Assembly: GCA_001464955.1 (NCBI GenBank) | Contig: LNEM01000014.1 | Coordinates: 1-64,000, forward strand | Source of the DNA: Rhizobiales bacterium Ga0077537 | GTDB taxonomy: Bacteria > Pseudomonadota > Alphaproteobacteria > Rhizobiales > Hyphomicrobiaceae | Length of the DNA stretch: 64,000 bases | Direction of reading: 5' to 3' | Shown: one piece after another, positions 1 to 7,300 of the stretch | Layout of the letters: every line of letters begins with the position of its first letter | Position numbering within the stretch: the stretch's first letter is position 1 | Position numbers and translations under genes: made by a program | Notes under the pieces: generated by a model | Seen by the model: the letters and a program-made list of their open reading frames with translations, nothing else | The model's database searches: none | Told to the model about the DNA's origin: nothing

Positions 1-240
1 TCGGCGCGCTGCCGGTCGGCTTCCTGCTGGCGCTGGAGGGCGGCGAGGCGCTCGGCCTCACGGCGCTGGGCCTCGGCGGCGGCGCGGTCGGCGTCTTCCT
101 GGGCCTTGCGCTGAGCCTCGGCGCGTTGCCGGTCGGCTTCCTGCTGGCGTTGAAGGGCGGCGAGGCGATCGGCCTCACGGCGCTGGGCCTCGGCGGCGGC
201 GCGGTCGGCGTCCTCCTTGGCCTTGCGCTGGGCTTCGGTA
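1..240 (-). repeat. 117-bp in-frame tandem repeat inside the kinase gene
   Basis: Nearly identical units begin at 1, 118 and 235, a period of 117 bp (39 codons). They encode a helix-forming pattern with cores such as AEAQRKAQEDADRAAAEAQR and EADRLAALQRQQEADRQRA. Divergence between units is a few bases, so the expansion looks recent or is being homogenised. The array may continue beyond the window. Confidence 0.9.
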
Positions 241-1601
241 CGCTGCCTCTCGGCATCGATCTGGAGTGACGCCTGCTGTGTCCCGCCGGGCGTCGTGAGA
301 TCACCGATGGGCGGGCGGATGGTGTTGACCCGGTTGCTCGGCTCGAACGCGAGCAGCATCCCGCCACCGAGCAGCATCGCCGCGACACCGAGCACGACGG
401 CGCCCTTTGTGCTGAGTGCGAAATCGGCCGCCTTTTCGCCCATGGAGGCGGTCGGCGCGGAAATCGGTATCGATTGTGACCCGTTGATCGCGGCGCCCGA
501 CACAGGTTGGCTGCCCGCGAGCGGCTGGCTCGGTTGCCGCTCGAGCGATGGCCGCGCCGACGGCGTCGAGTTGGGCGTTGGCGTCGACCGGGCATTGCGG
601 TCGCGCGGCCCAGGACCACTCTGCGGCGCGGAGCGCGGCGTCGTCTCGCCCGTCCGGCCTGCCGTCGGCCCGGAGCGGCGACCGAGCAGTCCACTTCCCG
701 GCTCGAGAAGCGCAGCGGTGGGGCCCGCCCCGAGGAACAGCATCTCGCGCCATTCCGCGACCGACTGCGGCCGGTTGCGAGGATGCAGGCGCAGGGCTTC
801 GTCGATCGCCGCGAGGAATTCGGCGCGGTAACTGCCGCGCGCCGCCTCGAGCGCCGGCTTCATCCCGTCGTCGAGCATGCGTGCCGTCGCCTCGGCGGGC
901 ACTTTGCCCGTCACCGCGAGATAGAGCGTCGCGCCGAGCGAATAGATGTCGGTCCACGGCCCTTGCGCCCTGACGTCGCTCGAATACTGCTCCTGCGGCG
1001 AATACCCCTGCTTGACGACGCCGGTCAGCGTGCCGCTCATGTCGGTGATCACGCGCCGCGAAGCCCCGAAATCGAGCAGCACCGGCCCTCCGTCGGCCCG
1101 CACGATGATGTTGTCGGGTGCGATGTCGCGATGCAGGAAATCCGCCCTGTGCATCAGCTCGATGGCATCGAGCAGCGGCCAGATGAGACGGTCGAGATCG
1201 GCCTGGCTCGGCGCGTCTTCGTTGTCACGGAGCCAGGCCTTGAGGCTCGGACCGCTCTCGAACCGCATCACCATGTAGGCGGTGCCGTGCGCTTCGAAGA
1301 CACTGAGCACGCGGACGATGGCGGGATGGTCGAACTGGGCGAGGGTGCGCGCTTCGCGGAGGAAGCTCGCCTTCAGGCGGTCGAAGAGCGGCCGGTCGCT
1401 CTCGGAGCGCGCCCGTATGCTGAGCGAGGTGTCCCGCATTCCGAACTGCGCCGGATAGTACTCCTTCACCGCGACCGGCGCCGCAAGGCCGATGTCGAAC
1501 GCCTGGTACGTGATACCGAAGCCGCCAGCGCCGATCACCCGATCGATGCGGTACTTTCGGTCAAGTACGGTGTTCGATTTGAGGACCTCGCGGTAATCCA
1601 T
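1..1601 (-). CDS. Membrane-anchored Ser/Thr protein kinase with a TolA-like repeat tail (C-terminus beyond window)
   Basis: Eukaryotic-like (Hanks-type) kinase; 533 residues are visible and the reading frame runs off the left edge. The glycine loop GAGGFG lies at residues 24-29, the ATP-binding lysine at 46 (VAVKEYYP), the catalytic loop HRDIAPDN at 157-164 and DFG at 177-179. A Pro/Ser/Thr-rich linker follows (about 290-395), then one membrane helix (about 398-418). After it comes an Ala/Gln/Arg/Glu-rich segment of 39-residue repeats that should form a long helix or coiled coil, like the TolA stem. The kinase is therefore expected in the cytoplasm and the repeat tail in the periplasm. The start is the ATG that gives the shortest kinase N-terminus, with a GAGACGAGAGA purine run upstream. 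Substrate and signal are unknown. The kinase assignment is secure; the extracytoplasmic role is inference. Confidence 0.9.
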   Translation of the reverse strand, partial: MDYREVLKSNTVLDRKYRIDRVIGAGGFGITYQAFDIGLAAPVAVKEYYPAQFGMRDTSLSIRARSESDRPLFDRLKASFLREARTLAQFDHPAIVRVLSVFEAHGTAYMVMRFESGPSLKAWLRDNEDAPSQADLDRLIWPLLDAIELMHRADFLHRDIAPDNIIVRADGGPVLLDFGASRRVITDMSGTLTGVVKQGYSPQEQYSSDVRAQGPWTDIYSLGATLYLAVTGKVPAEATARMLDDGMKPALEAARGSYRAEFLAAIDEALRLHPRNRPQSVAEWREMLFLGAGPTAALLEPGSGLLGRRSGPTAGRTGETTPRSAPQSGPGPRDRNARSTPTPNSTPSARPSLERQPSQPLAGSQPVSGAAINGSQSIPISAPTASMGEKAADFALSTKGAVVLGVAAMLLGGGMLLAFEPSNRVNTIRPPIGDLTTPGGTQQASLQIDAERQRTEAQRKAKEDADRAAAEAQRREADRLAALQRQQEADRQRAEAQRKAQEDADRAAAEAQRREAERLAALQRQQEADRQRA

Positions 1602-1923
1602 TCTCTCGTCTCTTTATGGCGCGGCGGGGCGACGGATGGCAGCATGAAACGCAAGCACGAGCATCACAGTACCGGATTTCACGACGGCGCGCGACATATT
1701 TCGAACCGTATCGGACCGTTTTATCCGCCGCTCACGTGCTGTTGATGCCCCGTGAGACCGCCGCCGGGTGTCGAACCGACGGCTCGCATCTTAGCCGCAA
1801 TGCTTTCGGGGTGCGATCCCGCTCTGCCGGCCGCCCGCCATAAAGTGCGGTCAGGGTGAGCGCGCGATCCAGGCCGCTCGCCATGGGATGCCGGAGCGTG
1901 TCGACAGGCCTCGGTCGTGCGGC
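1602..1923. other. Gene-free stretch upstream of the kinase
   Basis: 322 bp between the end of the permease gene and the kinase start, both on the minus strand. I find no convincing gene, hairpin terminator or strong sigma70-like promoter. A somewhat AT-richer patch near 1690-1730 is the most likely place for the kinase promoter, but this is only a guess. Confidence 0.4.
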
Positions 1924-3183
1924 TCACCAGAGCGCGGTGGCCACCAGCAAGGCGACACAGCTCGTCGCGCCGGCAAGAGGCATCCAGATCGGGAAACATA
2001 GTCCCCTGGGGGGCGCCGGGTCCCGGATCTTCAGGAGTACGAGCGCTGCATTGACCAGCGTGAACACGGTGAGCATCACCCACGTCGTCATGTCCGCCAG
2101 GCGGCCGATCGGAAAGAACAGCGCCAGGACGAGAACGATGGCCACGACGACGACCGAGGCTCGGAGCGGCGTCCGTGTGAGCGGCGAGATCTTGCCGAGG
2201 GCGCGCGGCAAGAGGCCTTGGCTGGCAAGCCCGTAGATGACGCGCGAACTCATGATCGTCTGCACGATGACGCCATTAATGGTTGCGAAGATGGCGATCA
2301 GCGAGATGATGACGGGTGAAGCGCCCGTGAGCCGCTCGTAGGCGAGGCTGAGCGGCGCCTGCGACGCTGCGAGTTCGGCCTGCGGCACGCTGCGGATGAC
2401 CACCCAGACGACGAGGATGTAGAGCAGCGTGCTGACGGCGAGCACGATGGCGATGGCGAGCGGCAGTGTCCGCTCCGGCCGCTTCACCTCCTCCGCGACA
2501 TTCACCATGCCCTCGAACCCGATGAAGGCGAAGAATGCGATCAGGCTGGCCCCGAGGACGCCGCTCCAGGCCCCTGCCGAACCGAGGCCACTCGCGGCAA
2601 GCGGAAGATCGGCGAGGATCGTGGGCTGCGCCCAGAGCCCTGCCCCGACGATGACCAGAAGACCGCCGATCTCGATCAGCGTCATCACGGCCGCGACGCC
2701 GACGGCTTCCTTGATGCCCCAGGCCGCGACCGCGCCCATGGCGAGGATGACGGCTGCCGTGAGTACGGCGGACGGGAGCGGCACGAGCACGCCGATGTAG
2801 CCCGCCGCTCCTTTGCTGATGGCGGCGGCGGCGATGACGCTGGCCGTCACCACGAGGAGGCCGCTGACGAGTGCCATGGCGTCCGAGCGGAACCCGGCCT
2901 TCACATAAGCGGCTTCGCCGGCGCTGACCGGGAACCGCGCCGCCAGTTCCGCAAAGCTCGCGGCCGAAAATGCCATCACCGATGCCGCGACGAGGAATGC
3001 GATCGGCGCATGAACGCCGGCGCGGGCGGCTGCCGTTCCGACCAGGACGTAGATGCCGGCGCCGACCGTGACCCCGAGGCCGTAGAGGACGAGCAGCCCG
3101 AGGCCGAGGCTCCGATGCAGCTCGACGTCGGGTGCGCCGGGGGAAACCTGCCGTCCGGCGTCGTCGATCCCAGGATTGCTCAT
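1924..3183 (-). CDS. APC-superfamily amino acid permease
   Basis: Polytopic inner-membrane transporter of 419 residues, the usual length for a 12-helix APC permease. The N-terminal region has the family's first-helix glycine motif, GLGVTVGAGIYVLVG (about residues 36-50), and FIGFEGMVNVAEEVKRPERT near the middle, the conserved loop after helix 6 of this family. It should take up amino acids or related amines by proton or sodium symport or exchange; the substrate cannot be read from the sequence. It starts at ATG 3183, about 150 bp from the divergent orphan gene at 3337. No regulator or catabolic gene lies beside it. Confidence 0.85.
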   Translation of the reverse strand: MSNPGIDDAGRQVSPGAPDVELHRSLGLGLLVLYGLGVTVGAGIYVLVGTAAARAGVHAPIAFLVAASVMAFSAASFAELAARFPVSAGEAAYVKAGFRSDAMALVSGLLVVTASVIAAAAISKGAAGYIGVLVPLPSAVLTAAVILAMGAVAAWGIKEAVGVAAVMTLIEIGGLLVIVGAGLWAQPTILADLPLAASGLGSAGAWSGVLGASLIAFFAFIGFEGMVNVAEEVKRPERTLPLAIAIVLAVSTLLYILVVWVVIRSVPQAELAASQAPLSLAYERLTGASPVIISLIAIFATINGVIVQTIMSSRVIYGLASQGLLPRALGKISPLTRTPLRASVVVVAIVLVLALFFPIGRLADMTTWVMLTVFTLVNAALVLLKIRDPAPPRGLCFPIWMPLAGATSCVALLVATALW

Positions 3184-3336
3184 CGTCCTGCGCTCTCCCC
3201 CGCTGATCGCCGTCGAGGCGGCGTCGGCGTCATCATCACCTAGTTGGATATGCCGCCGGGCGATTGATTCTGGTCAACGTCTGGAGGCCGGATAGGGGTC
3301 ACACATGCCCTATAGGCGTTACGAGGAAGACCCACC

Positions 3337-3747
3337 ATGACGGCCAGTGCAATGACCGAGGCGGCGGCGAAGCGATTGCTGCGCCACGTGCATCTCGAAC
3401 TCGCTCGCGACCACGACTTTCCCTTGGGGAGCGCGCGCCACCGCTACGAGTTCATCGCTCCGCTCGACGCGAACGGTCATATCGTAGCAGAGGCATGGCG
3501 GCAGGTCCGCGACAAGTGCCGTGTCAAGCGAGTCTGGGGTGACGATCCGAGCGAGGTCGGCCATCTCGTTCACAAGAGCGGCGGCGCCTGGGCTTTCCAC
3601 TACGATATTCACGGCGACGCGGCCCACGACGAGACCGGCTACCGCTTCAACGACCACCGTTTCGCGCCGGGCGAGTACGTGTCGATCAAGGAGCACGACG
3701 GAGTCTTGCGCACATTCCTCGTCAAGGCCGTCGTCGACCTCGACTGA
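3337..3747 (+). CDS. Conserved-looking protein of unknown function
   Basis: Soluble protein of 136 residues with no signal peptide or membrane helix. I do not recognise a named domain. The sequence is rich in aromatic and charged residues (AWAFHYDIHGD, GYRFNDHRFAPGEYVSIKEHDG) and has a composition typical of real alphaproteobacterial genes. The second half looks like a small beta-rich fold, with an FAPGEYVSI-type strand-turn-strand. It stands alone, divergent from the APC permease and convergent with the glycosyltransferase. The start at ATG 3337 is preceded by GAGGAAGACCCACC, a reasonable ribosome binding site. Confidence 0.75.
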   Translation: MTASAMTEAAAKRLLRHVHLELARDHDFPLGSARHRYEFIAPLDANGHIVAEAWRQVRDKCRVKRVWGDDPSEVGHLVHKSGGAWAFHYDIHGDAAHDETGYRFNDHRFAPGEYVSIKEHDGVLRTFLVKAVVDLD

Positions 3748-3786
3748 CGACATGCTGCGCTGTCGGCGAGCCCGGGTAAGGGGCCG

Positions 3787-4554
3787 TTACTTCGGGCGCA
3801 CGAAATCGACGGCGGAATTGTAATAGTAGGCGACGGAGCCGTTCAGCGCGCAGTCCGGGTAGTACATGTAGCGCTTGATGTCGTTGCGCCCTGTATAGCC
3901 GTCGGCTCCGAGCACCACGGGCTTCCAGTTGGTCGCGAGCGTCTCGATGCCCTTGCGCGACAGGAAATAGGCCGCCGCCGATCCCGTATAGGCGTCGCCC
4001 TCGAAGAGATTGCCGGCGATCCGGCGGCGCGGCCGTCCGTTCTCGATGAACGAATTGAGGAACGCGATGTCCCAGCCCTCCGGCAGGTCGGCCAGCCGGA
4101 TGCTGTCGAGACGCGACGGCATGAACAGGGCGTCGTCCTCGATCACCAGCGCGATGTCATGGCCGTGGGCTCGGATCTTCTCGTAGGTCTGGCAGTGGGA
4201 GATCGTTGCGCCGATCTCGCTCGGATTGAGCGAGCGGTGGTGCAGTTCGTTGGCCCCCTTGTCGTCATAGAGGCCCATCTTTTCGAGCTGCCCGATGGTG
4301 TAGTCCTTGCCGCGGAACCCCTCCACGAACTGGAACGTCTCGAAGCCGAGCGTCTCGATCTGCTTCGTGATGATCCGCTGCCGCCGGACTTCGTGCGGCA
4401 TGCTGATGCAATAGACCGGAATGCGACGGATATCGGCGTTCCGCAGGCGTCGCACTGGCCACATGTCCAGTTTGCTCAGCGCCATGTTACGCGCCGTCGC
4501 GGGGCCCTTCTGGAGGACTCTGCCCGCCTTCTTGATGAGCCACTGTGTATCCAT
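3787..4554 (-). CDS. Glycosyltransferase family 25 (LPS-type) protein
   Basis: GT25 enzymes transfer sugars (often galactose) to lipopolysaccharide or other glycans from nucleotide sugars. Visible marks are the N-terminal strand IPVYCISMPHEVRRQRI with the following FEGFRGKDY-like region, the EIGATISHCQTYEKI segment, and the acidic motif ALVIEDDALF that would bind the metal-sugar nucleotide. From the chosen ATG (4554) the protein has 255 residues; an in-frame ATG at 4653 would add 33 residues of poor quality. There are no other polysaccharide genes nearby, so the acceptor is unknown. Cytoplasmic, probably membrane-associated. Confidence 0.85.
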   Translation of the reverse strand: MDTQWLIKKAGRVLQKGPATARNMALSKLDMWPVRRLRNADIRRIPVYCISMPHEVRRQRIITKQIETLGFETFQFVEGFRGKDYTIGQLEKMGLYDDKGANELHHRSLNPSEIGATISHCQTYEKIRAHGHDIALVIEDDALFMPSRLDSIRLADLPEGWDIAFLNSFIENGRPRRRIAGNLFEGDAYTGSAAAYFLSRKGIETLATNWKPVVLGADGYTGRNDIKRYMYYPDCALNGSVAYYYNSAVDFVRPK

Positions 4555-4790
4555 CCGGCATCCCGCGAATATCGAAATCGATGACGATCGCAGCCATCGC
4601 ATGAAGCATCCGGTGGAATACCCTCCGAACGGTATCCCGGCAATCGGCCTCATGTCCTGTCGTTAAGGCGCGAGTCCGACGCACCAGATCAACGTCTGAT
4701 GGCAGAAGCTCCGGACGGATCGGGTGTCATCGGTGAAATGACGCCGGTCGCGCGCATCGATGCAGATGCAACTGATCGCGGGCGGCATGC

Positions 4791-5885
4791 TCAGAGCTTC
4801 GGTTCCTCCATCTCGCCCCCAGCTGTCTCGGGAGCGCCGGTGGGCGCACCGGCGATCGAGGTGAGCGGCGCCAGGAATCGCTCCGCGAGGTCGATCGAGG
4901 AGCGGCGCCCGACCTGATCCTTGGCGCGCGCGATCCAGCGGCGGGCCTCCTCGCGCCCGGAATTGTGCAGATACGTGAGAAGTGCTCGCTCCGGCCGCAT
5001 CTTGCTCTCGGGCGGCAGCGCGTTGGTGTGACGGCCCGCCTCGATCAGGTGGAAACGGTGGCGCGCCAGTCGTTCGGCCCGCGTGCGTGGCTTGCGCCAG
5101 CGTGACCCGCGCTGGTCCCTGTGAGCGACGATCTCCATCGCGTCCCTGACCAGCGGCTGGCTGAAGGTCACCCGGTTGAGATCGGCCGCGATCTCCCGCG
5201 CCGACCGCGGCTGGATGGTCCGCTCGACGGGATTCAGAAGGACGATCAGCGTATCCCCGACCGGGCTCTGGTCGGCGAGCGTGGTGAGGTCGGGATTGGC
5301 CGTGAAGCCGCCATCCCAGTAGGCTCGCCCCTCGATCTCGACGGCATGGTGGACCTGCGGCAGGCACGCGGAGGCGAGCACGGCCTCGACGGTCATCTCG
5401 CGGCGCCGGAACAGGCGGGGCCGCGCGGTCGCGACGTCGGTCGCAGCGATCAGGAGTTCGACGCCGGTTGTCGTTCTGAGGCGCTCGAAGTCGATCTGCG
5501 CCGCGATCAGCTTGCGCAGCGGATCGAAGCCGAGCGGATTGAGTTCGTAGGGCGAGAACATGGAGGCCATCTGGCCCATCGCCGGCGACCGGCTCATGCC
5601 GTAGAGGAACGGGTTGAGCCGGAGGAGATCCGGCACGCCGGCTTCGATCACGCCCTCCCAGATCGCGCGGAGACGGTCGCGCGCCCCCGCCCGGCCGCCC
5701 TCGGCGAGCCCGTCGGCCAGCGCGACGGCGTTGACCGCACCCGCACTCGTCCCGCTGATCCAGCCGAATTCGATGTCGCTTTCGTCGAGCAGCCGATCGA
5801 GAACGCCCCAGGTGAAGGCGCCGTGGGCGCCCCCGCCCTGCAGCGCGAGATTGATCGTGAGCGCCGACTTGCGAAACAAGCGCAC
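4791..5885 (-). CDS. Patatin-like phospholipase
   Basis: Ser-Asp dyad lipid acyl hydrolase, 364 residues. The oxyanion-hole motif GGGAHGAF lies about 13 residues from the start, the nucleophile elbow GTSAG (GxSxG) follows, and the catalytic Asp is in YWDGGF. These are the three patatin blocks in the right order. I chose the GTG at 5885 because GGAGGGA sits a few bases upstream of it and because the patatin fold begins straight afterwards; the longer in-frame start at 6038 adds 51 low-quality residues. The C-terminal 110 residues are charged and probably helical. Cytosolic; the substrate may be membrane phospholipid or PHA-granule-linked lipid, but the sequence does not decide. Confidence 0.9.
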   Translation of the reverse strand: MRLFRKSALTINLALQGGGAHGAFTWGVLDRLLDESDIEFGWISGTSAGAVNAVALADGLAEGGRAGARDRLRAIWEGVIEAGVPDLLRLNPFLYGMSRSPAMGQMASMFSPYELNPLGFDPLRKLIAAQIDFERLRTTTGVELLIAATDVATARPRLFRRREMTVEAVLASACLPQVHHAVEIEGRAYWDGGFTANPDLTTLADQSPVGDTLIVLLNPVERTIQPRSAREIAADLNRVTFSQPLVRDAMEIVAHRDQRGSRWRKPRTRAERLARHRFHLIEAGRHTNALPPESKMRPERALLTYLHNSGREEARRWIARAKDQVGRRSSIDLAERFLAPLTSIAGAPTGAPETAGGEMEEPKL

Positions 5886-6199
5886 CCCTGTCCCTCCATC
5901 CCCCGCAACCGGACCACCGGTTGGCCCTCGCCACGTCCGTGCCGACGCCGTGACGCGCTGCTGGCAGGATCGCAATGCGGCCATCGGTAAGCGCTCCCTA
6001 CCACGTCCGGGCGCGCCCGACCGTTGCGCTGGCGTCACGCCGGTGCCCCTGTGGCTGGTCCGTCACCGCAAGATAGTCGGTCCTGCCGTCGTTTTGGGCG
6101 GGCCGGCAGATCATTCGTCATCCCTCGCGATTGCATTGGCCTTTTCGCGAGGTCATTGTTATGCCGGCCTTTCGCAGTGCCGACCCAAGGGAGGTTTGA
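5886..6199. other. Divergent promoter region, patatin / TRAP operon
   Basis: 314 bp between divergently transcribed genes, so it must hold both promoters. The clearest element is the inverted repeat at 6123-6152, about 50 bp before the TRAP gene start. No small gene is credible here. Confidence 0.5.
6123..6152. promoter_or_regulatory. Inverted repeat upstream of the TRAP operon, possible operator
   Basis: CCTCGCGA at 6123-6130 and TCGCGAGG at 6145-6152 are perfect inverted 8-mers separated by 14 bp, a spacing that would place them about two helical turns apart. The position, just upstream of the solute-binding protein gene, suits a regulator site. No regulator gene is adjacent. Functional meaning is inference. 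Confidence 0.35.
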
Positions 6200-7210
6200 A
6201 TGACCACGCGTCGAGAATTCCTGACAACAGCAGCTCTGGCGTCCATGGCAGCGACGTTGCCGGGCCAGGTGTTCGCCCAGGAGATGAAGTTCTTCCGCAT
6301 CGGCACGGGTGGCGCGGGCGGCACCTACTTCCCGATCGGTGGTCTGCTCGCCAACGCCATTTCGGCTCCCCCCGGCTCGACTCCCTGCGACAAGGGCGGC
6401 GCATGCGGCGTCCCGGGCCTCGTGGCCATCGCCCAGACATCGAACGCGTCGGTCGCCAATTGCACCGGCGTCCAGACCGGACAGATGGAGTCGGGTCTCG
6501 CCGCCGCCGACATCGTCTATCAGGCCTACAACGGCCTCGGCACCTTCAAGGACAAGAAGTACGAGAAGCTGCGCGTCATCGCCAACCTCTTCCCTGAGCA
6601 CCTCCATCTCGTGCTGCCGAAGGGTGCCAAGCTCGGCGGGATCGAGGATCTGCGCGGCAAGCGCGTCAGCGTCTTCCAGGCCGGCTCGGGCACTCAGGTC
6701 GCGATCCTCGAGTTCCTGAAGCAGTTCAACATCGAGAAGAAGGACATGCAGACGTCCGAGCTCGGCCCGCAGCAAAGCGCGGATCGCATGGCGGACGGCC
6801 AGCTCGACGCCTTCTTCATCATCGGCGGCACGCCGCTCGCCGCCATCACGCAGCTCGCCTCGACCAAGGGCATGGAGCTGTATTCGATGAAGGACAGCGA
6901 GATCGAGAAGTTCCTGACGGCGCTGCCCTACTACTACGCCGACCCGATCAAGGCCGGCAGCTACGAGGGCCAGAAAGCCGAGGCGAAGTCGGTTGCCGTC
7001 GGCGCTCAGTGGATCGTGTCCTCGGACGTCCCCGAGCAGCTCGTCTACGACGTGACGACCGCGCTCTGGAACAACAACACGAGGAAGCTCCTCGACAACG
7101 GCCACTCCAAGGCGAAGGAGATCCAGCTCGCCTCCGCACTGAAGGCCGTCAAGATCCCGCTGCATCCGGGTGCGGAGAAATTCTACAAGGAGAAGGGCGT
7201 CCTCAAGTGA
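6200..7210 (+). CDS. TAXI-family TRAP transporter solute-binding protein
   Basis: Periplasmic receptor of 336 residues that delivers substrate to the fused TRAP permease encoded next. It opens with an RR-type signal sequence (MTTRREFLTTAALASMAATL, cleavage near QVFAQ) that may use the Tat route. The mature start KFFRIGTGGAGGTYFPIGG is the hallmark of the TAXI subfamily. A segment between residues about 57 and 88 carries three cysteines (GSTPCDKGGACG and SVANC) that could form a disulfide. GGAGG precedes the ATG by a few bases. TAXI substrates are poorly known (some take glutamate or other organic acids); this one cannot be predicted. Confidence 0.93.
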   Translation: MTTRREFLTTAALASMAATLPGQVFAQEMKFFRIGTGGAGGTYFPIGGLLANAISAPPGSTPCDKGGACGVPGLVAIAQTSNASVANCTGVQTGQMESGLAAADIVYQAYNGLGTFKDKKYEKLRVIANLFPEHLHLVLPKGAKLGGIEDLRGKRVSVFQAGSGTQVAILEFLKQFNIEKKDMQTSELGPQQSADRMADGQLDAFFIIGGTPLAAITQLASTKGMELYSMKDSEIEKFLTALPYYYADPIKAGSYEGQKAEAKSVAVGAQWIVSSDVPEQLVYDVTTALWNNNTRKLLDNGHSKAKEIQLASALKAVKIPLHPGAEKFYKEKGVLK

Positions 7211-7237
7211 GGACGGGCCTGCGAACCTGACCTGATC

Positions 7238-7270
7238 CGGCCGGCGCACCTCGGTATCGGGCGCCGGCCG
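7238..7270 (+). terminator. Intra-operon hairpin between receptor and permease genes
   Basis: CGGCCGGCGC at 7238-7247 pairs perfectly with GCGCCGGCCG at 7261-7270 (10-bp stem, 13-nt loop). There is no T-run after it, so it is more likely an RNA-stabilising or attenuating hairpin that lets the binding protein be made in excess over the permease, as is usual in transporter operons. Confidence 0.55.
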
Positions 7271-7300
7271 ACTTGTTTCCGAGATCGACCGAGGCCCGCC

